Positions 1-12,042 of a DNA stretch of 64,000 nucleotides are shown here, piece by piece. Position 1 is the first letter of the stretch. Every line of letters begins with the position of its first letter. The position numbers and the translations under genes are program-made. Location of the stretch: the NCBI GenBank assembly GCA_018340375.1, contig JAFFJZ010000087.1, positions 310,001 through 374,000 of the forward strand, read 5' to 3'. The notes beneath the pieces are model-generated. The model searched no databases. It was not told the DNA's origin and was given only the letters and a program-made list of their open reading frames with translations. The DNA is from Gonatopus flavifemur. Its lineage: Eukaryota; Arthropoda; Insecta; Hymenoptera; Dryinidae.

Positions 1-3000
1 GTTCCAGCTCAGCATATCATTTCTCAAAATCAAATTTTTTTCACCGGTTGCAGCAACTTGGATGGAGACTGTGGAGTTCGAATTCCACTGCGCACTGCCC
101 AGAATAATGAATTCACTCTAATCCACAGATCAATCGACCGAATTTCCCATTTTTTCCACGTTTTTTCAATTTTATCATACTTGGGCTGATTCATCAGACA
201 CGTTGATGTGTGATTCCGAGAGCTCTGAAATGGCTCTAAATTCCCACACATCATTCTCCCCGAAAAACTTTGATTTTCCTCTGTGGCGGTTCCAGGTCAG
301 GATATAATTTCCTGAAGATCGAATTTTTTCCACGTTTCATGAATTATATCATCTTCGGGCTAATTTATATGACATGTTTGAGTGTAATTCTAAGAGCTCT
401 AAAATAGCTCTGAATTCCCACATATCATTTTCTCCGAAACCTTCGATTTTTCCCTGTGGCGGTTCCAGCTCAGCATATCATTTCTCAGGATCAAATTTTT
501 TTCACCGGTTGCAGCAACTTGGATGGACACTGTGGAGTTCGAATCCCACTGCTCACTGCCTAGAATTAAGAATTCACTCTAAGACACTGTTCAATCGACC
601 GAATTTCCCATTTTTTTCACGTTCTTTCAATTCTTCCATACTTGAGCTGATTTATCAGACATGTTTATATGTAATTCTAAGAGCTTCAAAATAGCTCTGA
701 TTCCCATGGAGGCACTTTTCCAAAAAACCCACTCTCTATGATGCGGCGGTTCCAACTCAACAAAGTACTTGATCTCTGCCAAATTTTTTTTAACCCACTG
801 GGTGATTCGGATCCGGTTATGGGAGTTGGTTCCCCACCTCTGGAGCCCTATCATCTCGCTGGATATTATTTCGCAAACACTTCATTCGATTTTCCATTTT
901 TCATCCAAATTTTTCATTCAAATTTTTTTCTGCCACATTCTCAGGGATACTTCTTCGGAAAATCTTCATGGATGATTCCCAGAGCTCTAAATGAGCTCTC
1001 CATTCCTATAGAAGCACCTCTCCGCAAGATCCATTCCTTATGTTGTCGCGGTTCTAGCTCAACAAATTACTTTATCTCTCCCAAATTCTTTTTCTCCCCC
1101 TCTGGGTGATTCGCATCAGGTTATGGAAGTTGGGTCCCCACCTCTGAGGCCCCGCAATCTTGCTGGACATTATCTTACAAATATTGTATCTGATTTTTTA
1201 TTCTCACCTCAAATTTTTTCTCCCACCCTCCCTGGGATACTTTCCCTGAGAATCTTCATGGATGATGCCCAAAGCTCTAAATTGGCTCTGAATTCCTATA
1301 TAAGCGCTTTTTGGCAAACCCCACTCTCCATGTTGTGGCGGTTCCAACTCAACAAAGTACTTGATCTCTCCCAAATTTCTTTTTCCAACCCACTGAGGGA
1401 TTCAGGTCCAGTTATGGGAGTTGAGTCCCCACCTCTGAAGCCCAACAATCTCGCTGGATATCATTTTACATACATTCTACTTGATTGTTTAATTTTTTTT
1501 TCAAATTTTTTCCTCCACACTCTGAGGGGTACTTTTTCTGAGAATCTTCATGGATGATTCCCAGAGCTCTGAATGAGCTCTCCATTCCTATAGAAGCACT
1601 TCTCCGCAAGATCCATTCCTTATGTTGTGACGGTTCTAGCTCAACAAATTACTTTATCTCTCCCAAATTCTTTTTCTCACCCTCTGGGTGATTCGCATCA
1701 GGTTATGGAAGTTGGGTCCCCACCTCTGAGGCCCCGCAATCTTGCTGGACATTATCTTACAAATATTGTATCTGATTGTTTATTCTCACCTCAAATTTTT
1801 TCTCCCACCCTCCCTGGGATACTTTTCCTGAGAATCTTCATGGATGATGCCCAGAGCTCTAAATTGGCTCTGAATTCCTATATAAGCGCTTTTTGGCAAA
1901 CCCCACTCTCTATGTTGTGGCGGTTCCAACTCAACGAAGTACTTGATCTCTCCCAAATTTCTTTTTCCAACCCACTGGGGGATTCAGGTCCAGTTATGGG
2001 AGTTGAGTCCCCACCTCTGAAGCCCAACAATCTCGCTGGATATCATTTTACATACATTCTACTTGATTGTTTAATTTTTTTTTTCAAATTTTCTCCTCCA
2101 CACTCTGAGGGGTACTTTTTCTGAGAATCTTCATGGATGATTCCCAGAGCTCTGAATCAGCTTCGAATTCCTATCGAAGCACTCTTCCGAAAAACCCAGT
2201 TCTCACGTTGCGGCGGTTCCAGCTCAACAAATTACTTGCTCCCGCCCAAATTCTTTTTCTATCCCTCTGGGAGATTCATATCCGGTCATGGGAATTCGGT
2301 CCTCACCTCTAGAGCCCCACAATCTTGCTGGACATTATTTTACAAACATTCTACTTGATTTTTCATTTTCTCTTAAAATTTTCTCTCCCACACTCTCAGG
2401 GGTACTTTTCGGAAAATCTTCATTGATGAATCCCAGAGCTCTCAATTAGCTCCGAATTCCTATAGAGGCACTTATCCGAAAAACCCACTCTCTATGTTGT
2501 GGCGGTTCCAGCTCAACAGAGTACTTGATCTGTCCCAAATTTTTTTTTTGCCCTCTAGGTTATTCGGATCTGGTGATGGACGTTGGGGCTACACGTCCGG
2601 AGTCCTACAATCTTGCTGGACATTATTTTACAAACTTTCTATTCGCTTTTTTTTTTTCTTCGAACTTTCTCTCCCACACTCTCAGGGGTACCTGTTCGGA
2701 GAATCTTCATGGATGATTCCCAGAGCTCCGGATTAGCTCTGAATTCCTACAGAAGCACTTTTCCGAAAAACCCACTCTCTATGTTGTGGCGGTTCCAGCT
2801 CAGCCAACGACCCAGTCTTCAGCAAATCTTCTTCATGTCCCCTATAGGTATCTGAGTCCAATTTTTCCGGTTTGGTTCCCTCCTCTGAAGGCCTAAAAAA
2901 GTCGTGCAATTCATGTCACAAACATTTCAGGGAGAAAAATTCTTTTCCTCAAATTTTCTCTCCCCCAACCCCAGGGGTAATTTTTTCGTAAATTTTCATG

Positions 3001-4305
3001 GATGATCTTGAGAGCTCTGGGTCAGCTCTAGATCCACATAGGAGCTTCTACCCAAAGAACCCCCCCCCCCCCCTTTATGTTGTGGCGGTTCCAGCTCAGC
3101 CAACGACCCAGTCTTCAGCAAATCTTCCTTATGTTCCCCATAGGTATCTGAGTTCAATTTTTCCGGTTTGGTTCCCTCCTCTGAAGGCTTAGGAAAGTCG
3201 TGCAATTCATGTCACGAACATTTCAGGGAGAAAAATTCTTTTCCTCAAATTTTCTCTCCCCCAACCCCAAGGGTAATTTTTTCGGAAATTTTCATGGGTG
3301 AACTTGAAAGCTCTGAATGAGCTCTAAATTTCAATGGAAGCTTAACTCTGAAAAACCCCCCCCTTCATGATGTGGCGGTTTCAGCTCAGCCAACGACTCA
3401 TTCTTCAGCAAATCTTCTTTATGTCCTCCATAGGTATCTGGGTTCGATTTTTCCGGCTTGGTTTCCTCCTCTGAAGGCCTAGAAGAGTCCTGCAATTGAT
3501 CTCACGAACATTTCAGGTGAAAAAGAAATTGTTTTTCCTCAAATTTTTTCTCCCCCACCCCCAGGGGTAATGTATTCGGAAATCTTCATGGATGATCTTG
3601 AGAGCTCTGGATTAGCTCTCATTTCCTAAAGAAGCTTTCCCCTGGAAAACCCCCCCTTCATGTTGTGGCGGTTCCAGCTCAGCCAACGACCCAGTCTTCA
3701 GCAAACCTTCTTTATGTTCCCCACAGGTATCATGGTCCGATTTTGTCGGCTTCGTTCCCTCCTCTGAAAGCCTAGGAAAGTTCAGCAATTCATCTCACAA
3801 ACATTTCAGGAAAAAAAAATTTTGTTCCTCAAATTTCTTCTCCTTCGCCCCCAGGGACGAGTTCCCCGAAAATTTCCATTGATGATCTCAAAGGATCTAA
3901 ATTAGCTCTAAATTCCCATCGAAGCTTTTCCCCGAAAAACCGCCCCTTTATGTTGTGGCGGTTCCAGCTCAGCCAACGACCCAGTCTTCAGCAAACCTTC
4001 TTTATGTTCCCCATAGGTATCATGGTCCGATTCTGTCGGCTGGGTTCCCTCCTCTGAAGGCCTAGGAAAGTCCAGCAATTCATCTCACGAACATTTCAGG
4101 AAAAAAAAATTTTGTTCCTCAAATTTCTTCCCCCTCGCCCCCAGAGGCAATTTTCCCGAAAATTTCCATTGATGATCTCAAGAGCTCTGAATTAGCTCTA
4201 AATTCCCATCGAAGCTTTTCCCCGATAAACCGCCCCTTTATGTCGTGATGGTTCCAGCTCAGCCAACGACTCAGTATTCAGCAAATCTTCCTTATGTTCC
4301 CCATA
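1..4305. repeat. Satellite-like tandem array, unit about 290 bp
   Basis: About fourteen units repeat head to tail. A convenient marker is the segment around ATGATTCCCAGAGCTCT, which recurs near 210, 385, 675, 970, 1262, 1552, 1845, 2135, 2425, 2712, 3000, 3297, 3592, 3885 and 4175. Each unit also carries a GTGGCGGTTCCAGCTCA block and a pyrimidine-rich block. Two subtypes are visible. Units up to about 2800 contain a CAACAAATTACTTGATCT-type segment, while units after 2800 contain GCCAACGACCCAGTCTTCAG. Short open frames across the units are by-products of the repeat and not genes. The array runs off the left edge and is cut at 4305 by a retrotransposon. Confidence 0.9.
970..2134. repeat. Higher-order dimer within the satellite (about 582 bp period)
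   Basis: Positions 970-1551 and 1552-2134 are nearly identical two-unit blocks, for example the ATGGAAGTTGGGTCCCC segments at 1123 and 1705. Neighbouring single units are clearly more diverged. This is the signature of a recent local amplification of a two-unit block. Confidence 0.8.
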
Positions 4306-4798
4306 TGAAGGAATAATGGAATAGGGAATAGATGGACTGTATTATAGGAGAAATTGAAAGGAGAAGGAAAGAGTGCGTAAGAGAAGTAAAGGAAGCCGAA
4401 TCCGGTGAAAAGAACGAGAAAATCACAAATGAGTTTTCCACTGAATTCAATGATCAACAAAATTCACTGCTTATGCAGTGATAAGAGTAACAGTAGGTTT
4501 AAACAAATGAAACTTGGGAACTTGGCCCCAAACCGAACTACTTGGAAAATTCCCGAACAAAGGAAAGGAATGAACCCGTACGTCTTAGCCGTGTGAAAGC
4601 GGAAAACTTGTGTGTCAGAGAGAGACTCGTCAACGACTATACTATGTAAGAAGGGCTCTCTCCTCACTTGTCGTTATTCTTGATATCGCGCATTGAGGAG
4701 AGGGGGTCCCAAGAATTTCAATATTTCAAGAGCCTTCGCAAGCTACTCGGTCCACCCGCGAAAGTCCGAGAATTATGAAATTCGAGGAAGACCGAACA
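4306..4798 (-). repeat. BEL/Pao 3' LTR (relative to coding strand)
   Basis: It is 493 bp and starts TGAAGGAATA, ending GACCGAACA on the plus strand, which gives TG...CA ends. It matches 10864-11356 along its full length with about ten substitutions and no length change. Confidence 0.93.
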
Positions 4799-4810
4799 TC
4801 CCGCCCACCT
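4799..4810 (-). other. BEL/Pao polypurine tract
   Basis: On the minus strand the 12 bases AGGTGGGCGGGA abut the 3' LTR directly. This is the expected place and composition for the plus-strand primer of an LTR element. Confidence 0.7.
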
Positions 4811-4892
4811 CGATGCAGATCGAAATCACCCATGCTCTGCTCCTGAGGAGAAAAAACGGAGTAGCAACTCCGCACGCCATGCCGGGATGAGT

Positions 4893-7800
4893 TTAATCCT
4901 TCAGAGGTAGAGGACTAAGCCTCACAATAGGCCGACGAAGAACTGAGTTCGCTGTGCGGACCGTAACAACCCTGACTGGTCCGTCAGCGCCAGGATGCTG
5001 CTCGATGACCCGTCCAAGAGCCCATTTGGTGGGGGGATATCGTTCGTCCTGAACAAGTACGATTTGTTCAACGTCGAAATTCTCCTTCAACGATCGCCAT
5101 TTCGAACGTTGTTGGAGATGGTGCAGATATTCACGGGACCATTTCGACCGAAAATCTTGCAGCATTCACTGAAGTAATTGCCACCGTGAGAGGTGATTTA
5201 CCCCCTCTTGCATGAGACTGGGTTCTGGGATACCGACGATAGGGCCTCCAACGAGGAAATGTCCTGGGGTGAGGACTGAAAGATCATCAGGATCAGCTGA
5301 TGTTGGGCACAACGGCCTAGAATTTAAACAAGCCTCTATTTGGACCAGAACAGTGGCGAGCTCTTCGAAAGTTAATTTTTGGTCCCCGATGACTCTGATC
5401 AAGTGAGTCTTAACACTCTTCACGCCTGCCTCCCAGATCCCTCCGAAATGAGGCGCCTGCGGAGGAATGAATTTCCAGGATGTGCCATCGTTAGCCAAAA
5501 CCTGTGCTATGTCCTGATAGAACTCCGTAGAAGAGCGAAATAAGGCCCATAACTCGTTACTAGATCCCCGAAATGTCGTACTGTTATCCGAATAGAGCTC
5601 CAATGGGAACCCACGACGACCTGCGAATCGGCGGAAAGCCGCTAGGAAATCATCTGAGGAACAATCGCTTACTACTCCGAGATGAACTGCCTTAGTGACA
5701 AGACAGACAAAGAGGCAGATGTAAGCCTTGGACGTAGTAGCACCGCGACCCTTTTTGGATTTGAGAAGTACAGGACCTGTGTAATCGAGACCAACCCTAG
5801 TGAAAGGACGAGCGGGCATCAGACGCGCCGCCGGAATTTGACCCATCAGTTGATTCCGCATCCTTGGATGACTCCTATGGCAGGTGACGCACCTGCGAAT
5901 GCACGATTTGACCATAACCTTTGCACCCACAATCCAAACTTGTCCTGATAGGATACCCATTGTGAGCGCAACTCCCCCGTGAAGTGCCTGGCGATGTGCC
6001 TGAATAACGAATAGCTCACTAAGAGCTCCGCTCCTAGGGAGGATGGGAGGATGTTTCGCGTTGTAAGAAAGTTGCGAGTGTTGCAATCTCCCTCCAACCC
6101 TAAGCAAACCCTGTGAGTCCAAGAAAGGATTGAGCGTGTTAAGAGCACTCTTGCGAGGAAGACTCTGATTCTTTTCCAGAGCTGCTATTTCTATTGGAAA
6201 ACTGATCGACTGAACCGTCCTGATGAGGATGACTCGTGAGTCTCTTAATTCCTCAGCAGAGATGAAAGATGAAGGAATAGTTGTACCTTGGGAACGTCGG
6301 ATAAAGCGTGAACATTGTGCAATGACTCTTATCATTTTTGTCACCGAAGAGCAGCGGGAAATTGATTTTAATACGACATTCGCTTGTTCCCTAGTGTGAG
6401 CCACTAGAACAGAAGCGCTACAAGTTTCTCCCGGCTCTGCATTCTCAACTGTAGGCTGTTGAGGCCAGGATTCCTTTTCCCGCGAGAGCCATTGCGGTCC
6501 GTACTACCATAATGTTGAAGATTGTAAACCTGAGGGGGATGTGCCTCGAGCGGCAATGTCCGCCGGATTCTCCTTTGTTGGGACGTAATTCCATTGAATG
6601 TCCGGCAGTGACGTCTGGATGAAAGAGACTCGGTTTGCCACAAATGTGGCCCAAGTGCTTGGATGCTTATTTATCCAAGCTAGCGCAACTTGGCTGTCAA
6701 GCCATGCAGAAATTGGGACATCAAAGAAGCTTTGAGATTTCCGAACCTGAAGAAGAAGCTTAACCAATAAAGCAGCTGAGCACAGTTCCAATCTCGGAAC
6801 GCTTGACGTCTTGACCGGAGCAACTTGGGTTTTTGACGTCAGAATGGTAACTGTATAATTCCCCTGCATTGAAAGTAATCGCAGGTATACTACCGCCGAG
6901 TAGGCTCGCGTAGAAGCGTCTGCAAACCCGTGGACCTGCAGTTCACAGCTTCCAGAAGAATACCCTGTCCACCTTGGGATACGAAGAGTAGTGATCTCAC
7001 CCAGAGTAGTTGAATACGCGTCCCATCTCTCCCAGATATGCAAAGGAACTGGGGCGTCACAATCCACCCTTAGCAGCCATAGATCTTGGATCAGGACTTT
7101 TGCTACTACAGTAATCGGAGAAATCCATCCTAGAGGGTCGAATACCCGTGAAATGCTGGAAAGAATGGAGCGTTTTGTGGGACTCCTATCGTGAGTGCCA
7201 CGCAATAAGTTTGAGGGAGTCGGAATCTCGAAACTGAAAGCGTCCTCTGTTGGGATCCATACGACCCCCAACATTCGGAGCGGTTCGTGAGGGTTGAATG
7301 AGTGAGAATTTTGCCCCACCGAAGCTTGATCTGAACCGTGCAGAAGCGCAGGATGGTTTGCAGACCATTTGTCCAATGAAAAGCCAGCAGAGCTCATGAT
7401 ACCCACAAGTTGTACCCGAATCTGCAATGCAGCTGAAATGTCATCAGCTCCCGAAAGGATATCGTCAACGAATGTTTCGTGTCGAATAGAATGAGCTCCA
7501 AGAGGATACCTCTCACCCTCATCTTGAGCCAATTGAATTAGAGTTCTCGAAGCGGAAAAGGGGGCACAAGCAGTACCGTAGGTCACTGTAGACAAACGAA
7601 AATCACGGATGTTAGTTTCGCTCGACTCCCTCCAGACAATCCTCTGAAGATCTTGATCATCTGGGTGCACTAGAACTTGACGGAACATTTTGACAATGTC
7701 CGCAGAAAACACATATTGATGTCGACGCCAATCTAGAATTACCAGAGGCAAATCTGATTGAAGGATTGACCCCGGAAATAGAAAGTGATTCAGAGAATCA

Positions 7801-10229
7801 CCAGAAGCAGTTCGTCGTGATGCATCAAACACGACCCTAATTTTCCTACCTTTACTAGTTGTACGAAATACCGGATGGTGTGGCAGGTACCACCCTGAGC
7901 ATGGACGACTCTTTTCCGACGAGACCTCTCTCATATGCCCCAAATCCCGATATTCAGACAAGAAAGCATTATATTCGCGCTTTAAGTCAGGGTCTCGTTG
8001 AAGACGCCTTTCCAAATGAGAAAATGAAGAAACGGCCATTTTCCGTGTTTCCTCTGCCACGGATGGACAGCTCGGCTTGGTCGGGATGCGTACAATATAG
8101 CGTCCTTCTTGATTCCGGGAATGAGTCTCTCGAAAGTGGCGCTCACACCAGTCGTTGTCTGGATTCTCATGTTTGACTTCTTTGGTCACCTCCTCAACTT
8201 CCCAAAATTTCTGCATTGCCTGAAAGATATCTGCATTAGAGATGCAATGCAAAGAATTTACACCAGCAGTATATTGAATTTGACTGGACTTAAGTGTCCT
8301 AGTAGACCCTGATAAAACCCAACCCAAAGCATTGTTTTGGGCTGTTATTTGGCTGTTGGGTATCGTTATTAACCCTTCCCTGAGAAGCCTGCCATACAAG
8401 TCAGCTCCCACAATCATGCCGACTCCATTTGGTCGATAATACAACGGATCGGCCAATGGACCCGGTCCCAGAAGAGAAAGATCCAGTTCAGCCACTTGGG
8501 TAGTAGGAAGTTCGGCAGTTAACTTTGGTAGAATGATAACCTCCGTTGAAATGTCCAGATTTGGCTTGGCCTTGGACGAAATGTTAATGACAGCTGCAAA
8601 CTTGACAGTCCCCGTGAGCGAAGCCGAAATACCCATCAATGGCACATTTATGCGTCGTCGAGCTAATCGGAGTAACTGAGCCACGTTCTCTGAAACAAAG
8701 CTTAGTTCAGAACCCTGATCCAGCAAAGCTCTAACCAGAATACTTTGCCCAGAAGGGGCTCTCACTCTTATTTGAGCAGTAACCAATAGAATAGATTCGG
8801 CCAGTGTGAATGTGTTGGCCAAATGAGTGACAACTGGGTCTCCGTTCGAAGAGTTAACATTTGGTTGTGTTCCAGAGCCGTGTGGTGATCCTTGAGGCGT
8901 CGCTGCCTCAGAAGATGTTGGTGCCCATGGGCTCTCCTCCGTATGAATAAGCGAATTGTGTCTCCTCCCACAATGAATACAACGCCGATCGGATTTACAG
9001 TCGCGTACAGAATGATTACCTAAACAGTTATAGCATAAGCTAAGCTGATTGATAATGTTTCGACGTTCCTGAATGGACTTGGAACCGAATTCTGGACAAC
9101 TTGTAATATAATGTGAATTTTTACACAAGAAACACTTCCTTGAATTTGAGGTGTTGGAGCGTGAAGATGAAGGTTGAGAAGCGGGATGAAAAGCGTGCGA
9201 AGAGGCACGTGAATTTGAAGAGAAATTGGCACCTTTGGCCGATGAAATTGGATTGAATTTAGATGATCTGAGATTGGAAGTTCCTGGCCGTGGTTTCGGA
9301 ACTGAATCGATAGCTTCCAAAGCTCGAATTCGGGCTTCAAGAAAAGATATTAATTCCTTGAAGGTCGATGGCTCGGTTTTTTCTCCATTGGCTGTCTCCC
9401 AATCCCTTCTCGATTGAAGATCCAACCTCGAAACTGTCAAATATACGAGCAGAATATCCCACTTGTCAGTCGGACAGCCCAAAGTTCCTAGAGCTCCGAC
9501 AGACTCAAGTGTCGTATGATAGATACGCCGAAGGTCCGAAACAGATCCAGTAGAACTACCTTTAATTTGAAAAAGAGTAGTCACGTGTGAGTTGATCAAC
9601 AATCTTTTGTTGTCATATCGATTATTCAAGGTGTCCCATGCCAACGTGAAGTTCGCATTCTGGATGGGAATATTGTTGAGCAGTTGCGTGGGTTCTCCAA
9701 TTAGACAGGATTTTAAGTGCTGAAGCTTTTGCACATTTGGCAAATCTGATCTAATAATGATCATAGATTGAAAAATGTCACGGAAATTTCGCCATTCATT
9801 ATAATCCCCTAAGAACTTTGGGAGTGATAACCTAGGAGGTTGACTTGAACAAGATGAAGTGGTTTGTTGAACAGAACTCTCGTTCATGGTACTATTTGCA
9901 TCTACGGTTGGAATAGTCAATTTCTCTTTGTAATCAAGAAGTTGGCCTAGTTGAATCAAATAATCCTCTTCCGTAGTATTATACGCATGATCGCGAAAAT
10001 ATGAACTTGCTCGTGAAGGTTCATCGTTATATGATACTAAATCGAAATGACGGGTACTGTATGTTTTCCAGAGTTCGTTTAATCTTCCAAGTCGTGCGTT
10101 GACAACTCCAAGAGTAATTTTTGCCTCTCCTAACTTCTTTAGATTCGGAACTATTCGTGAAATAGAATAGGAATCTTCTTCCTGAGCTCTAATTAACGAT
10201 TCCATATTGAAAGAATAAGAATAATGCAC
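4893..10229 (-). pseudogene. BEL/Pao Gag-Pol polyprotein, two in-frame stops
   Basis: A single frame of about 1779 codons runs from 10229 to 4893, interrupted only by a TAG at 6504-6506 and a TGA at 5166-5168. No frameshift is needed. Domains in order, by codon number: Gag with an N-terminal region of the DUF1759 type; three cysteine-rich knuckles near 365-428 (CFLCKNSHYITSC and CYNCLGNHSVRDC are two); aspartic protease with LLDQGSELSF near 498; RT with YVFSADIVKMF near 840 and the catalytic FVDD near 920; Pao-type RNase H with HGFADAS near 1098; integrase HHCC finger near 1415-1450; integrase core acidic residues in GLDYTGP, YSDNSTTF and GGIWEAG; and a DUF5641-like tail after the second stop. 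The first stop lies at the RNase H/integrase junction and the second just before the tail. The protein would act in cytoplasmic particles and then in integration. The low number of lesions suggests recent loss of function. Confidence 0.9.
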
Positions 10230-10842
10230 TTTGAACGAAACAAACCTTCAATGAGATCGAATTTGAATCGTTATGATTCATAACGTAATATTTTACACGA
10301 ATATTTACCTGAACCGATTTGAACGTTTCCTTGTAATGAGATTGTAATCACTCACTTCGAATCAATGCAATACGGTAAACAAAATTTCTCTCGTAGAAAA
10401 AGAGAATCGAAGAATCAGTGAGAAGAAGTAAGGAGCATAAATACCGTACAGAGAGCGAAGCGTTGATCGACAAACTCGTGAACCAAGAAGTGCGAAAGAG
10501 AAGCTCATGAGAGTAGAAGAAGATGCGAGGCGCGTTACGCGAGGAGGAGAGACTCATCGTCAACCAGCTCAAGAGGGGTGTTGCAAGTGTAGAGAGAAGG
10601 ATCCGCTTGACGTTCCAACGGAGATTTCCCCGGCGTCGATGATAGTGTCCTTTGGAAGGGATGCGTGGAGAAGAATTCCAAAGTGATGACGTCAATCCAG
10701 AGAGCAAAATTTGGCGCGTAAATGATGAGTGATGCCAATGCGTCGAACGAAGAAAGCGATATGACCAATCGCGTAAAATGCATTCAAATCACTGCACTTT
10801 CCCGTTTCTTTTCAGGAAGAAAAACACGCAGAAGCCGGCCGG
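10230..10842 (-). other. BEL/Pao 5' leader
   Basis: This is the 0.6-kb untranslated region between the primer site and the Gag start. It is GC-richer than the surroundings. Short frames in it are not supported as genes. Confidence 0.6.
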
Positions 10843-10860
10843 ATCCGGCTCGAAGGACCA
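10843..10860 (-). other. BEL/Pao primer binding site, tRNA-Tyr
   Basis: The plus-strand bases ATCCGGCTCGAAGGACCA match the 3' end of tRNA-Tyr including CCA, over 18 nt. The site is separated by three bases from the LTR at 10864. The tRNA identity is from knowledge of insect tRNA-Tyr acceptor and T-arm sequence. Confidence 0.85.
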
Positions 10861-10863
10861 GGA

Positions 10864-11356
10864 TGAAAGAATAATGGAATAGGGAATAGATGGACTGTAT
10901 TATAGGAGAAATTGAAAGGAGAAGGAAAGAGTGCGTAAGAGAAGTAAAGGAAGCCGAATCCGGTGAAAAGAACGAGAAAATCACAAATGAGTTTTCCACT
11001 GAATTCAATGATCAACAAAATTCACTGCTTATGCAGTGATAAGAGTAACAGTAGGTTTAAACAAATGAAACTTGGGAACTTGGTCCCAAACCGAACTACT
11101 TGGAAAATTCCCGAACAAAGGGAAGGAATGAACCCGTACGTCTTAGCCGTGTGAAAGCGAAAAACTTGTGTGTCAGAGAGAGACTCGTCAACGACTGTAC
11201 TATGTAAGAAGGGCTCTCTCCTCACTTGTCGTTATCCTTGATATCGCCAATTGAGGAGAGGGGGTCCCAAGAATTTCAATATTTCAAGAGCCTTCGCAAG
11301 CTACTCGGTCCACCCGCGAAAGTCCAAGAATTATGAAATTCGAGAAAGACCGAACA
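10864..11356 (-). repeat. BEL/Pao 5' LTR (relative to coding strand)
   Basis: It is 493 bp, with TG...CA ends, and pairs with 4306-4798. It would hold the element's promoter, reading leftward into the leader and Gag-Pol. Confidence 0.93.
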
Positions 11357-12040
11357 CCATAGGTATCTGAGTTCAATTTTTCCGACTTGGTTCCCTCCTC
11401 TGAAGGTCTAGGAAAGTCCTGCAATTCATGTCACAAACATTTCAGGAAGAAAAATTCTTTTCCTCAAATTTTTTCTCCCTCACCCCCAGGGGCAATTTTT
11501 CTGAAAATTTCCATGGATGATCTCAAGGGCTCTAAATTAGCTCCAAATTCCCATCGAAGCTTTTCCCCGAAAAAACCCCTTTTATGTTGTGGCGGTTCCA
11601 GCTCAGCCAACGACCCAGTCTTCAGCAAATCTTCCTTATGTTCCCCATAGGTATCTGAGTTCAATTTTTCCGGCTTGGTTCCCTCCTCTGAAGGCCTAGG
11701 AAAGTCTTGCAATTCATGTCACAAACATTTCAGGAAGAAAAATTCTTTCCCTCAAATTTTCTCTCCCCCACCCCCAGGGGTAATTTTTTCGGAAAATTTC
11801 ATGGGTGATCTTGAGAGCTCTGAATTGGCTCTAAATTTCTATAGAAGCTTTTTCCCGAAAAACCTTACCCTCATGTTGTAGCGGTTCCAGCTTCCCATGA
11901 AGTTGGAACCACCACAGTTTCTAGCGTTCCCAGAGGAGCTCTAAATTTTTACGTCCAGTACCAGATTAGCTCTAAATTAGCTCCAAATCCTCCAATAGTC
12001 AGTTATCCCGGAATCGCTTGTGGCAGTTCCAGGTTCATGG
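11357..12040. repeat. Satellite array resumed, decaying at its end
   Basis: It continues the same subtype-B unit that was cut at 4305, beginning with the duplicated CCATA. Two recognisable units run to about 11892. After that the sequence holds rearranged unit fragments (GAGCTCTAAATTT, a partial inversion of the GGTTCCAGCT segment) up to the LINE boundary. Confidence 0.85.
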
Positions 12041-12042
12041 AC

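Larger units (their letters stand above)
4306..11356 (-). mobile_element. BEL/Pao LTR retrotransposon, near complete
   Basis: The element is 7051 bp long with two 493-bp LTRs (4306-4798 and 10864-11356), a tRNA primer site, a polypurine tract and one long Gag-Pol frame on the minus strand. It is flanked by a perfect 5-bp duplication, CCATA at 4301-4305 and 11357-11361. The flanking satellite unit can be rejoined exactly across it. The LTRs differ at roughly ten positions by eye, about 2 percent, so the insertion is fairly recent. BEL/Pao assignment rests on the order protease, RT, RNase H, integrase and on the Pao-type motifs in Pol. Confidence 0.93.

Noticed and set aside
374..3205. Open frames of 60-165 codons in the satellite
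   Set aside because: They repeat with the unit and encode low-complexity, repeat-derived peptides. Frames change with single indels between units.
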